A stretch of 64,000 nucleotides of DNA from Riptortus pedestris (lineage: Eukaryota > Arthropoda > Insecta > Hemiptera > Alydidae): contig CM032230.1 of NCBI GenBank assembly GCA_019009955.1, forward strand, positions 186,001-250,000, given 5' to 3'. Shown here one piece after another: positions 1-10,319 of this stretch (its first letter is position 1; each line of letters opens with the position of its first letter). A model generated the notes under the pieces. The model did no database searches. It saw only the letters and a list, made by a program, of their open reading frames with translations, and was not told where the DNA came from. A program made the position numbers and the translations under genes.

Positions 1-780
1 CCATCATCGCAGTCTTCTAGCAGCTTGGGAATAGTATTTTCTGTGATATACCTCCAAATTGTCTGCTACTAATTGACTGTGACATTTTAGGAGCAATTCT
101 TTATTTTAACCAGTGCCTCCACACCTTGCCAAACACCGGCAGCAGACATATCAGCCTGTTACTCCCAGCTATGCTTAGGTCGCGAGGACCCTTATTCTTG
201 AAAACAACGACGGCTGCTTTCCTCCAGATGTCCGGGAAATGTCCTATAGCGCGGCAATCGTTCATTAGTTTGGTCAGTTGTTTTCCTATTACTGGCATTG
301 CTTCTGTTACTAGCCTCACTCAGATTTCGTCCCCTCCAGGTGCTCCGCGTTTATTCATTGCCGAGGCTGCCATCTCCACATCTAGCTCATCCCAGTCTGG
401 AGCCAATTCAGTGCCTGGTGGCAATCTGGCCAGCCTTCTTAATTTCTTGTTTTGCTCTGAGTCCTGTACAACACTGTCTTCACCCAGAATTTCTCTGAGG
501 AAGCTTATACTCGCACTCCTCAGGTCTGTGGGGTATAGGCCTCCGCTAATTATGACGGGCGTGGCCGGAATACCCGACGCTTGGTGCTTAATTGCTTTGT
601 GTGCAAACCCCCAAGGGCCATTCACTGTTGATTCACTCACGAACTTTCGCCACGAAGCTTTTTTTGCTGCATATGCTCTTCTTGTTTTTTATAGAGCTTT
701 AACATGGCCTGCTTTAGCTCTGGGTCCTGACACTTCTGTGCGTTTATTTTTATCCGGTTGACCAATTTTCTCTCCTCCGA
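1..780 (-). pseudogene. R1-clade non-LTR retrotransposon, RT N-terminal fragment
   Basis: Read on the minus strand this encodes the linker and the start of a reverse transcriptase of the R1 type. Around 640 is YAAKKASWRKFV followed by NGPWGFAHKA, a block that precedes RT in R1-like ORF2. Next come APGGDEI (the PGPDGI position), FPDIWRKAAVVVF and NRLICLLPVFGKVW (the YRPICLLPVLGK block). An in-frame TGA at about 320-322 separates GGDEI from VRLVTEA, where tryptophan is expected, so this is a nonsense change and not a frameshift. A second frame change lies near 645-690. The catalytic YADD region is absent; the fragment runs off or decays at the window edge. It is a dead fragment. Confidence 0.8.
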
Positions 781-1149
781 ACTTCATCAGCATCTCTCTC
801 CCATCTTCTCCAAGTGCTCCAGGGATGGGGAAGAGAACGGTGGCGTCTGGCTTTTCACAGCAGCTGGGGATTTGTTCGGGTTCTCTTGTTCACCCATTAT
901 AGTGAACGTTTCTTGATTTACTTCTGGGCCTTTTGATGTGGACACTTTGCGTCCCTTATTTTGATCAGTGTGAGTCCGGTGATCTCGAAAGCCTAGACTC
1001 TTCAAGTTCGTTCATACTTAGGTGCTCAGCGGTCTCGTGGTTAGCAAAGTAACCCCCTCAATCACCACTGAAATGTGGGGTCCCGGCGCCAGTTGCAGTC
1101 GTTTTCCGTCGAAAAGTTGTGTAACCTTAAGGACCAAAGTCAAAGACGA
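781..1149. other. No recognised gene
   Basis: A 72-codon minus-strand open stretch (787-1005) rich in Ser, Pro, Lys and Glu could be the hydrophilic N-terminal part of the neighbouring R1 ORF, but it has no motif. Around 1022-1095 the plus strand has a weakly tRNA-like stretch (GCTCAGCGGTCTCGTGGTTAGC), too poor for a tRNA call. Confidence 0.4.
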
Positions 1150-2870
1150 ACTTGACCACATGGTAAAGAACGGTGTTATTATCCCAAGAAACTGAATGGT
1201 GCTCTCCTAAATTGTGCCAAAGAAATCAGGCCATGTTCAGCTTTGTGTAGATTTCACTGTTCTAATCAATACGTGGAAAGAGAAGGTTTGGTTTTACCTT
1301 CTTTCGAGGTAACATTGGCTCAAATTTCTGGAGCCAGGTACTTTTCGAAATTAGACACAAATAGTGGCTTCTGGCATCTGCGATTAGATGAAAAATACGT
1401 CTAAACTTACAACCTTTGTTTCGCCTTTTGGATGATATTATTTTAAGCGCTTGCCCTTTGGCATTTCTTCAGCCCCTGAACATTTCCAACGAAAAATGCT
1501 TCAGGTCTTGGTGGGAATGGACGGAGTTGTAAAATTGATAGACGATATTTGTGTTTCTAAGAGAACTAAGGAGGAACATGATATGAGTTTGCTTCACGTA
1601 TGTTAAATAACGCGGAAATCAGATGCTCACATGTTGAAAAAGAGGCTCTTGCCTTAACGTGGGCTTTTGAGTGATTTTCATCCTACATAATAGGAAATGT
1701 ATCACCTTGTCTGATCTCACGCCTAGACTGCAAAGATTTCGAATGAGGCTGATGCAATTTGATTATAAGATACGTTTTGAAACAAGAAAACTTTTTGGTT
1801 CCTGGCGCACCTTCAAGAGCACCTGTCAACGCTGGCGATCCCAGAAGGTTACAAATGTTTTAGATGATGAGTTGTAGGTACAATAATATCCGATATACCG
1901 TGCTCAAATTCTAAATTAGAAACTATTAGGCAGGCTATACCAGAGGACAGTTTGAGTCGTTTCATTAAATGTGCTATTTTGAGGGCAACTGGTCGCGTTT
2001 ACCCCAGACGAAATTGTACATAGAACGATGAAATTTAGCTTTCATCGATGGCCTGATTTTAGGAGGAACGGGAATATATATTTCACAAAAACTAAGAAAC
2101 GAAATTCTCTCACAAATTCGTAGTGGTTACCTGAATGTAAACCAATTTCTGGCTCGAGGAAAAGAAACTGTTTGGTGACCCCTTATTACCCCAGATCTAA
2201 AGAAGATAGTATAGATTTGTCATAAGAGAACATAGAGTTAATCCTCCAGGACCATGAAGGTAGCAATCTATTCCTGGCAGACCATGGGAAGTCGAAAAGA
2301 ATGTGGTTTTTTTCATGCAATACTACATATCAAAATTGATTGAATTAGTTGCATTATATCGGACTCGAACTGTATCTATTAAGAACACTTATTTATCTAT
2401 TTTTTTCCGGACATGGAATTCCCAAGATTCTTATATGCGATAATGATACTCCATTAGTATCGGTTTACATGATGACATTTCCTGAAGAATTAGGATTCCA
2501 AATTATCAAGTCCACTATTCCCGAAATCTAATGGTCAAGCTGGAAGGGCGGTGCGGACATACGAAAATATTCTTAATAAAAATAGTGACCCTAATTTAGG
2601 ACTTGTGGCTCACCGTGATACTCCATTGGAATGTGGCTATTCACCGGCCGAACTCTTGTTTCGAAGGAAAACTTGTACAGCTCTATCTGTCTTGTAAGAA
2701 TAGAAGCTGTGGGGAATGATGACGAAGCTGATAAAGGCTACACAACAAGGCACAGGGGAAGAGTAAGACCACTGATGAGATTCAAGTAATCTTCCATTTG
2801 GAGTGAGAAGGTAGGATGTGGTGAATGTTAATTGAACATATGTTTCACAATGATATTAGAGTCAGTTAAT
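1150..2870 (+). pseudogene. Ty3/gypsy pol relic (RT, RNase H, integrase)
   Basis: A collapsed gypsy pol read across several plus-strand frames. RT begins with KVKDELDHMVKNGVIIP and CVDFTVL, then GARYFSKLDTNSGFWHLRL and KRLPFGISSAPEHFQRKM, and the active-site block LIDDICVS at about 1537. RNase H is marked by HVEKEALALTWAFE (about 1630) and the LQRFRMRLMQFDYKI block (1735). The integrase zinc-binding and core region follows, with GHGIPKILICDND near 2410 and SNGQAGRAVRTYENIL near 2530. Many stops and indels rule out function. The end near 2812 (GAAGGTAGGATGTGGTGAATG) resembles a polypurine tract followed by a TG-starting LTR. The integrase block matches the copies at 23040-23570. Confidence 0.85.
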
Positions 2871-2902
2871 GCTGGAAATATAGCATGGAAATATCTAGTT
2901 AC

Positions 2903-3035
2903 CTTTAGAGTTCTTGGCCCCCCGCTCACTCCTGATGAGCACCTCCTTCTCATCTTCTTCCCAGATTTCTCCTTCGGCTAGGACCAACGAAGCCAGCAGG
3001 AACACTGCCGCAATCACACAGAAGCTCCACTTCAT
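2903..3035 (-). CDS. Host exon encoding signal peptide and acidic propeptide-like start of a secreted protein
   Basis: This is the clearest host coding exon. On the minus strand a 3' splice site (TTGCTGTATTGCAG) lies directly before an ATG, and 44 codons later AACTCTAAAG meets the donor GTAACT. The peptide starts MKWSFCVIAAVFLLASLVLA, a textbook signal peptide with a likely cleavage after Ala20, and continues with EGEIWEEDEKEVLIRSERGA and KNSK. The exon ends in phase 1, so the next exon supplies two bases of a codon beginning with G. The ATG directly after the acceptor means the 5' UTR lies in an upstream exon above 3037. The next exon is not visible: the intron holds the gypsy and R1 relics and leaves the window. 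The layout (signal peptide, short acidic stretch, basic sites) fits a small secreted or neuropeptide-type precursor; an agatoxin-like cysteine peptide precursor is one possibility, by inference only. Confidence 0.7.
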
Positions 3036-3638
3036 CTGCAATACAGCAACATAGGTAATTAACATAATGTGTCAAACAGCGGCTAATATTTGCCTCGCTC
3101 AGGAGGAACTAATCATATCACCACACGATATATATCCTCTATTTCCAAACAAAAATCCGTCGAGTAAAAGTGGCGCTCAATAAAATTGGTGTCATAACAC
3201 AACGTATTGGCATGTATCTCACATAGAAAAGATCTGTTGAAAACAATATTGACTATTTAAGCTTGGAAAGACGTTACTCGACATGTATTGGCTTATTGTT
3301 AAATTGCGATAACTGAAAGTGGCAGTTAACTGAAGGCCAGGAATTTCAAATTGCAAAAATCTCAGTTAATATTCACATGACTTTACAAAACGATTCGTAG
3401 TAACGAAGATATTTGGTATTTCTATTTCCCAACCTTTATCCCTCCCCCTCCCATCCGTTTTCAGCCTTTAAAGAAATTGATCTTATTAGGAAGTGTCTCT
3501 TCCTTAAAGCGGGAAAAGCGGATAAACCATAATTGGCGGGTAAGATAAGATTTTAACGAAAAACAAGGGTTCAATTTAAAAACATTCTTTTTAATAGCTC
3601 CAATCTATAACACAACACTTAACACACCTTTTGTTTTT
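3036..3638. other. Intronic or intergenic DNA, nothing recognised
   Basis: AT-rich unique sequence upstream of the signal-peptide exon. It should hold that gene's first intron. I could not identify a 5' UTR exon or promoter. Confidence 0.4.
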
Positions 3639-3759
3639 TAGCAGATTTCCCTTAAGGGAAATCAGCTATTAAGGGTACTCATGGCGGAATTTTCGACATT
3701 TCTATGCAAATGTCCATCGATCCCACCTAGTAGGTGACGAAAATGAGGTCCGTTCAAAA

Positions 3760-3817
<58 letters not shown>

Positions 3818-3839
3818 CCGTATATATATATATACACCC

Positions 3840-3883
<44 letters not shown>

Positions 3884-4318
3884 CAGTTACCGCTCTAGCG
3901 GTCGCAATTTTTGTTGGATCGTTACCATTCTCGATATTTAGTCGTTTCATGTAAAAAGAAAGATCAATTTTGTTAACGGCATAAATAGGACCGGTGGGAG
4001 GGGAGGGGGGTTTAGAGGGGAGGATTTTCGAAAATTCGAAATATTTCCGTTACTATACGTCGGATCGAACAATTTTATAGAATCAATCTTACTGCAAATT
4101 AAATTTACAATACATATTGTTATATACACTTATTATCTTGAATATTAACCGAGATATTTGAATTATTATTAAATCTGGGTGGATAACGGATGAGTGAGTT
4201 TCCCGCCAAAAGCTAGTTCGGCCGTTTCCTTAACTGTTCGGCTCTCGTGAAATTTCTCTATTGTAAAACATCACGTGAGAAATCTGCTTAGTTTACGCAG
4301 CCCCTGTGTGACGGACTT
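3639..4318 (+). repeat. RepA dispersed repeat, full copy
   Basis: Best reference copy of a repeat family seen at least seven times here. It starts at TAGCAGATTTCC, passes through a perfect palindrome (GATTTCCCTTAAGGGAAATC, 3643-3662), a (TA)n tract and a G-rich stretch (GGAGGGGAGGGGGG). It ends at GAAATCTGCTTAGTTTACGC and about 25 further conserved bases. The ends form an imperfect inverted repeat (TAGCAGATTTC against TAAGCAGATTTC), so a non-autonomous DNA transposon is likely. No transposase is present and no clear target duplication was found. Confidence 0.6.
3763..3880. repeat. (TA)n microsatellite inside RepA
   Basis: Long TA runs interrupted by two short ACACCCG motifs (about 3813 and 3834). 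The tract sits at a fixed place in RepA: other copies have a short TATATA at the same point. Confidence 0.9.
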
Positions 4319-4479
4319 TTGAACAATTGACTTAAGTTCTAACAAACAGCTGTTAGTAAAACAAACAGCTGTTTATAATCCATTCATTAAAATAATGCTA
4401 TTTCTTCAACACTTTCCATCATTATTAAATGAATGGCTTTCTTCTTCTAAGTGGTCTCATGAAAAAGTCCCAACTTTTC

Positions 4480-4867
4480 TCACAGCCCGTTGTGGCTCTT
4501 CTGGTGCAATGGTTTTGCCATTTCATCAGCAACTTGGTATTCAGAAGGGACTCTCTTCACATCAATTTCTCCTTCGGAAACCAACTCTCTGACAAAGAAG
4601 TGTCCAGGTTTTATATGCTTCGTTCTACGATGATATTGCGGATTCTGTGCTAGTCTTATGGCAGCTTCATTATCGATTTGAAGCTGAGGGATTCTCTTCA
4701 ATCTCGTAATGCCTGAGAGCAGTCTCTTGAGGCAAGTCAGTTCTGTTGCAGCTGCAACATCGTCTGCTTCTGTAGTGTATATTGCTGCTGAAGGCTGCCT
4801 CTGGCTCAGCCACGATATTGCTGCCCCGGAATAGGTACAGGCAAGCCCCGATGTAGAGTGATACCAT
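4480..4867 (-). pseudogene. Ty1/copia pol C-terminus (RNase H) fragment
   Basis: The minus strand encodes the end of a copia polyprotein. One frame carries the RNase H entry block (ISWLSQRQPSAAIYTTEA), the next frame LQIDNEAAIRLAQNPQYH, then RRTKHIKPGHFFVREL and VPSEYQVADEMAKPLHQK. These are the conserved copia RNase H motifs (the D of the DNEAA block, the TKHI..HF block and the AD..TKPL end). At least one frameshift near 4700 splits it. No integrase or RT is left, so it is an isolated fragment. Confidence 0.85.
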
Positions 4868-5091
4868 CTCCTCCTAGATCTGCATCACTATTCTTATTTT
4901 ATTTATTGCTTACAAGGATTTTCCTTATAGCAAGGAGTTGGCCTTATATAATGAGATTTTTTTTTCTATGTTAGTAGCTTATATATAAACATATTTTTAC
5001 AAACTAGAATTGAGTATAACTGACAAGAATTTACTAATAGATAGGTATAACAGTACTAAATAAACAAAAAAACAATTAACCCTTTAACAGC

Positions 5092-5720
5092 TCTCGTCGG
5101 AGGGAGACGAACCACACCAGCTCCAGACGAGATAACTCGTCGCCGCCTGCCCGCTACCCCCTCGTGCAGGACGAGATATCTCGTCGCCGCCTCCCGCTAC
5201 CCCCTCGCGCAGGACGAGATATCTCGTCGCCGCCTCCCGCTACCCCCTCGCGCAGGACGAGATATCTCGTCGGAGGGAGACGAACCCCACCAGCTCCAGA
5301 CGAGATAACTCGTCGCCGCCTGCCCGCTACCCCTTCGCGCAGGACGAGATATCTCGTCGGAGGGAGACGAGCCACACCAGCTCCAGACGAGATAACTCGT
5401 CGGAGGGAGACGAGCCACACCAGCTCCAGACGAGATAACTCGTCGCCGCCTGCCCGCTACCCCCCTCGCGCAGGACGAGATAAACGGTCGCCGCCTGCCC
5501 GCTACCCCCCTCGCGCAGGACGAGATAAACTGTCGCCGCCTGCCCGCTACCCCCCTCGCGCAGGACGAGATATCTCGTCGGAGGGGGACGAACCCCACCA
5601 GCTCCAGACGAGATAACTCGTCGCCGCCTGCCCGCTACCCCCCTTGCGCAGGACGAGATATCTCGTCGCCGCCTGCCCGCTACCCCCCTCGCGCAGGACG
5701 AGATATCTCGTCACCGTTTT
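5092..5720. repeat. Palindromic two-module GC-rich tandem array
   Basis: Two modules alternate irregularly. Module A (44-45 bp) starts CGCCGCCTGCCCGCTACC; module B (43 bp) starts CGGAGGGAGACGAACC. Both end in the palindrome ACGAGATATCTCGT or its variant ACGAGATAACTCGT. The order is roughly B A A A B A B B A A A B A A. Long open frames on both strands here are by-products of GC richness and have no coding support. The first B module runs straight on from the piggyBac-like left end. Confidence 0.9.
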
Positions 5721-5839
5721 CCCTCTGTTTTACTGCTCCCAGTTCCAGACGATATAACTCTTCCCGACTGTGGTACATCCTATCGGATCCTCGGAGAGTT
5801 AATAAATATTTCTAGCGGCCGCTAGGCTGCAGGGGTGAA

Positions 5840-6835
5840 ATAATTGGGGAAATATTTGTTCGGATCCCGTAACTGTGGAATCTTTGGGTTTTCCAAGGAG
5901 TGAAACCCAACCCACCCCTATTCTGTTGTTGTTGTATAGGGTTTAAGGGCGAAAAACTACCAGGTTATCATCGCCCTGTAATATTTATAATTCACATTTT
6001 GGAATCCTCATCCATATCGCCATTTTAACAATATAAACGAGGATACGAGCAATTGCACTTTAAATTTCTTTGTATAAACTCGTGTTTTTTACAAAATTAA
6101 ACAATTTATCGAGTTCTTTCGGGTCATCTCCAAGGGCCACTTCTATACTATTGGAAATATTGTATTTGTTTCTAATATCTGTATACTTATGGCATTGCAT
6201 TAATATGTGATATATAGTCAGTTCTGTGTTACATTTCTCACAAATCGGGGGTTGACCTTTTGTCATAAGATAGCCATGCGTAAGTCGTGTGTGCCCAATT
6301 CGGAGTCTTCCTAATACAACCTCATCTCTTCTGTTGTCTCTTGTCGAATATTTCCATGGACGGATGGTGGATTTACTAGTTTTTAATTTATTGTTCTGGG
6401 TTTCATTCCACATGTGTTGCCAGTTTTTATTAATTTCTTCTTTGAGTGGTTGGTAGAGTTCTGCAGATGTAATTGTTGTTGGGGTGATGGAGTCGAGTTG
6501 ATGGGCTTCTCTGGCTGCTAAATCTGCTTTTTCGTTTCCATCTATTCCCACGTGGCTTGGAATCCACATGAAGTAGACGGCCCTTTTTAGTTCTCGGAGC
6601 ATTTGTATTTGATTTTGTATTTTTTTTACTATTGGGTTGTTTGTGAATACATCTTTGATACTCAATAGGGCACTCAACGAGTCAGTGCAAATCAGGAATT
6701 TTTCTTGAGTTGAGTGGTTGCAAATGCAGTGATATAGAGCGAATTTAATTGCGAATAGTTCGGCGGAATAGATGCTGGTTAATTTGTTGAGTTTGAATTT
6801 TTGACAGCCAATCTTGTCTGCACCCCTATTCTACC
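5840..6835 (-). pseudogene. LINE 3' end: RNase H domain and 3' UTR
   Basis: Minus-strand ORF2 tail of an I/Jockey-type LINE. About 6780 encodes SIYSAELFAIKFALYHCI, then FLICTDSLSALLSI, then FMWIPSHVGIDGNEKADLAA: the E, D and H/D motifs of RNase H in the usual order. The open frame continues to a stop at 6060 through VVLGRLRIGHTRLTHGYLM and a CCHC-like block (CEKCNTELTIYHILMQC). The frame from 6677 down is uninterrupted, so the domain is well kept, but nothing 5' of RNase H remains. Positions 5840-6059 are its 3' UTR, which matches 11990-12130 on the plus strand. Confidence 0.85.
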
Positions 6836-7244
6836 TGCTATTGTATATTGGTAAATGATTAAAATATAACTTCAAATTAAAAAAAAAAAAAATGTAAATT
6901 ATTAAAATGTTACTTCAAATAAAAAAAAATATATAAAAGATAATAAAATTATTACAATCATGTTCATTATTTCCTTCATAAATCACGTAATCTTTCATTA
7001 CAATAGCATTTTAATTTATTGAAATAATGATATAGGTATTACAGAATCATACAAAGAAATTAAAACATTAAGAAATAGTCGGAAAAGGGATTGAGGTATT
7101 GAAGGAGGCCGCTGCCATGAGTGTCCTGGACCCCTTAGCTTGGGAGGGTGATAGCCGACTGGCCCTCCTCAGCTACTGGCTACAACTCTCCGAACGCCTT
7201 CTTAGCTGTTAAAGGGTTAAGAGAAGAAGAGAAATTTAATAATG

Positions 7245-7922
7245 TTAACTCAGACAAGATTCGCGAAGTTTGAAACTATTTCTTAAATATTTAAAAATGT
7301 TAATATATACTTCTCTAGTTGCATTATTTAGAATATTATGAAGTTGTGAATTATCTGCTGGCTGTTTGATGAATGGTAAATACTGTTCTCTGAAAGGTGA
7401 GTAAATAGGGCAATGAAGCATTATATGATAAATGTCCTCATTCATATTTAAATTACACAATGTGCAAATTTCTTTTGGATTAATATTATAGAATACATTT
7501 TTCATTGAAAACTTTATACAATAGTTGCTGGACGTTCTTAGCTGTGCAATGGTTTTTACAATTTGGAATGGCAAACCTATTGTTAGAAATTCCTGAGGTG
7601 AACCGGTAGTTGTGGAAACTGACTTTTGTAACGGACTATAATTTGAAATTTGGAGTTTTTCAAAGTCTATAGAAAGTAATTTACTTTGGTATGCTTCTAC
7701 TATTGAGCTTATGTGTAATTTAATTACGTTTTTGTCTTGAGTAAGCCAGATGTCAATGAAATTTAAAGAGTTTAGTAGGTTTTTAATTTGAGATACCCAA
7801 TTAAATCTGATAATATTTGTCGGACTCTGATCTAATAATAGGAGCCTATTATAGCAGATCCTAGGGAATCTTTCTCTGCCCATTGATAGTATTTTACACA
7901 ACCAATGGAGGATTGATTTCAT
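7245..7922 (-). pseudogene. LINE ORF2 C-terminal domain
   Basis: A 225-codon open frame directly after the RT, separated only by a stop near 7929. Its end carries CTLCNLNMNEDIYHIMLHC, a Cys/His block typical of ORF2 C-termini. The equivalent block at 30755 is CPLCEDSQDTVTHFILKC, which links the two LINE copies. Confidence 0.75.
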
Positions 7923-7931
7923 AATATGAGT

Positions 7932-9536
7932 TTACACAAAATCCAAGCCTGTTTCTAGTCTAATGATGTAGTTAGGAGTGTTTCTAATAAGCTGAAATAG
8001 ATGTTTGTAAAAGTTTGTTTTTGCTTGCTGGGGGTAATTGAGGTATCTAAGACTCCAAACTGGTGTTCCATATACCAATACGGACTTAGCTATAGAATTT
8101 AATAGTTTTTTGGTTGGATCCTGTCTGTGGCATTTTGAGCCCACCAGTATCTTAAATACTTCGGATATAGCCTTTTTAGATTTCCCCTTAAGGAATTTCA
8201 TAATTTTTGATTTTGCAGTTTTGACTTCTAAGGAATTTCTATGGCTATATTCCTCCAGAGTAGCTAACTTTTTCCGTAGGTCCCTTGGGTTATCTGAGAG
8301 TATGATTAAATCTTCGGCATATAACAGAACTATTACGTCATTATAAGCATCTATACACAAGCCAGCTAAACCTCTACTTCTAAAAAACATTTCGATGTCT
8401 GAGAGAAAACAAGCAAACAAAAAGGGGCTTAGGATCTCACCCTGAAAAAGGCCCTCAGTGATCTTTATTGTCGAAGTATGCTCATTGCTTTTCTTTAATT
8501 GGATACTTGCATTATTATACAACTGAATAAGAATTCTGATCATTTTTGGGCTTATGCCTAAATCATAGAGCTTCTGCATTAATTTGGGATGTGAAATAGA
8601 GTCAAATGCTCTTTTCAAATCGATGAATGCAACGTAAATTGAGCGTTTTTCTAACCGTAAGTGAATTTGAACAAGAGAGGTTAAAGTAAAATTATTGTCT
8701 AGACAACTTCTGCCCCTGCTGAACCCCCTCTGACATTCCGCCAATATATTAACCTCCTCGTCCCAAATTAGCAATCGGTTTAACAGTACCTGAGAAAATA
8801 ATTTCAATATGCAATTGACCACTGCAATGCCACGGTAATTTTCTGGATTGTGCTTATCACCCTTTTATGTATCATTGCCATATTTAAGAGAGACCATTTG
8901 CATGGAACTTCTTCCTTGGTAATAATATTATTAAAGAATTGTTCTAAATAAGAAAGCCAAGCTTCTGGTAGGGCTTTGTAGAAGTCATAAGTAATCCCAT
9001 CTGGACCAGGAGACGTACCACTTTTACTGGGAAGCAGACTATTTATGATTTCATCTTTCGAAATATCTGAGTGTGGAACTCCAACATAGGTAAAATCACT
9101 TATTGCTGGAGCCCTGTAAAGTGATTTAAAATATGCTTCCCATTCATCCAAGGATACAGGATTAAATGGTTTTTTTCGAATAATTTTATTGGCGGTGACT
9201 GTTTCTTGTATTACTAATACAATCAGTCAATTCTTTGTAATACTTGGCTTTTTTTTCAACAATAATATTTTTATATATTCTCTTAAGAGCTAAATATTCA
9301 TCCAACTCCGATTTTTGAAAATTGTTTTTTCGACATAATTTAAACTCAGCTTTTATTTTATTTTTTAGTCTAATGCACTCTTCATCAAACCATTTATTTT
9401 TCTCGTAAATTGGTCCCATTTTGTTGGATTTCCCGTCGTATTTCATGCCAGATAATTCTGCTACTTCTTTAATAGTACTAAGTAAATTACCATTCAAAAA
9501 ATTGGCAGGAATTTCCTGAGTCATTACTATTACCAT
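7932..9536 (-). pseudogene. LINE reverse transcriptase
   Basis: Three overlapping frames rebuild an RT. 9186-9536 is a basic linker. 8804-9151 carries SGTSPGPDGITYDFYKALPE. 7932-8822 carries CQRGFSRGRSCLDN, FIDLKRAFDSISHPK, EGLFQGEILSPFLFACFLSD and LLYAEDLIILSD. The catalytic box is YAED instead of YADD, so one metal-binding Asp is replaced by Glu. Frameshifts sit near 9190 and 8865. Confidence 0.85.
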
Positions 9537-10318
9537 ATGAATTCATAGCTTCTATAAACTCAGTGATTTTATCTTGTGACCATCTAAAGTGGGTTTGTGT
9601 TTGAGAATGTTTTTGTTTTTTCCTCCTCGGTATGGAAAGCATAAGGCCATTTACTGACAGGGAAATGGGTAGATGTGAAGAGCTATGAATGGTGGCAAGA
9701 ACCTCTAAATCATTAATAAAATTCAGATCGCCTACATAACACCAAACTAAATCAATAACGCTTTGGCCCATATGATTGAAAGATGTATATCCTGCTGGAG
9801 TGTCGCTTGTAGTTCTACCATTAATTCATACAAAACCATGACTTGCCATGAAATAGCTCAAAAGACGCCCCCTTGAGTTCATATCCCTGTCTAACGAATC
9901 ATGAAACACATTAAGACTGTGGTTCCAGATATTATGGAAGGGGCTCCTGAATACCTGACCGAGAATTGAAATCACCGGCTATTAATGTTGTACAATTTGC
10001 ATCAATTTTTAAATCGTTCAAACTAAGTTCAAGCAACTCCAATAAATATAAAAAGTCTAAAGAAGGTCTGAAATAAACAAATATTAAAATTAAGTTAGTT
10101 GACTTACAGATTATTTTAGTGATAATCCAATGGCTAGTTATATCTAGAACAACTGGCTTCGTCAGTAGAGTGTTAGCTAAGATTATAAGTCCTCCACTGG
10201 CTCGGCCACGCGATTTTTCTCTGATGGCTGGTGAAGTAGCTACAATACTAAAGTTCACATTAGGCGATAATTCAGGCGAGGCTAGTAACCATGTTTCTGA
10301 GCAGCAAATAAGTCCATA
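9487..10318 (-). pseudogene. LINE apurinic-type endonuclease domain
   Basis: The N-terminal EN domain cuts target DNA before reverse transcription. Visible motifs in order are SETW near 10300 (catalytic Glu), SGGLIIL, FVYFRPS, AGDFNSRSG near 9960 (the GDFN block), SVIDLVW near 9755 and SSHLPIS near 9670. The last replaces the catalytic Asp of SDHLP with Ser. A frameshift near 9930 and a TGA near 9825 break the frame. With the lost Asp it cannot be active. Confidence 0.8.
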
Positions 10319-10319
10319 G

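Larger units (their letters stand above)
5076..7220. mobile_element. Putative piggyBac-like element with TTAA flanks
   Basis: The left end reads TTAA then CCCTTTAACAGCT (5076-5092). The right end is its exact reverse complement followed by TTAA (7204-7220). A 13-bp terminal inverted repeat starting CCC and bounded by TTAA on both sides is the signature of piggyBac transposons. No transposase is present. The interior holds a palindromic satellite (5092-5720), the 3' part of a LINE (about 5840-6835, minus strand), A-rich DNA (6836-7080) and a GC-rich stretch (7090-7205). Either the LINE landed inside a non-autonomous element, or the two ends belong to different copies. The TIR is short, so the call is moderate. 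Confidence 0.5.
7225..10318 (-). mobile_element. 5'-truncated LINE with endonuclease, RT and C-terminal CCHC
   Basis: One non-LTR element read leftwards: AP endonuclease (10318 to 9490), linker (to 9190), RT (9150 to 7932) and C-terminal domain (7922 to 7245). Several frameshifts and stops break ORF2. ORF1 is missing: the element ends at 10318, where an R1 fragment in the opposite direction begins. Its 3' end touches the TTAA at 7217-7220. The plus-strand LINE at 29470-31165 appears to belong to a related family. Confidence 0.8.

Noticed and set aside
1022..1095. tRNA or SINE head
   Set aside because: An A-box-like GCTCAGCGGTCTCGTGGTT is present, but no acceptable B box or cloverleaf could be drawn.
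5154..5616. Overlapping long frames on both strands in GC-rich DNA
   Set aside because: By-product of the palindromic satellite.
5814..5830. CTAGCGGCCGCTAG palindrome with a NotI-type site, possible cloning linker
   Set aside because: Flanking sequence continues as a LINE 3' UTR; no vector-like sequence is visible.
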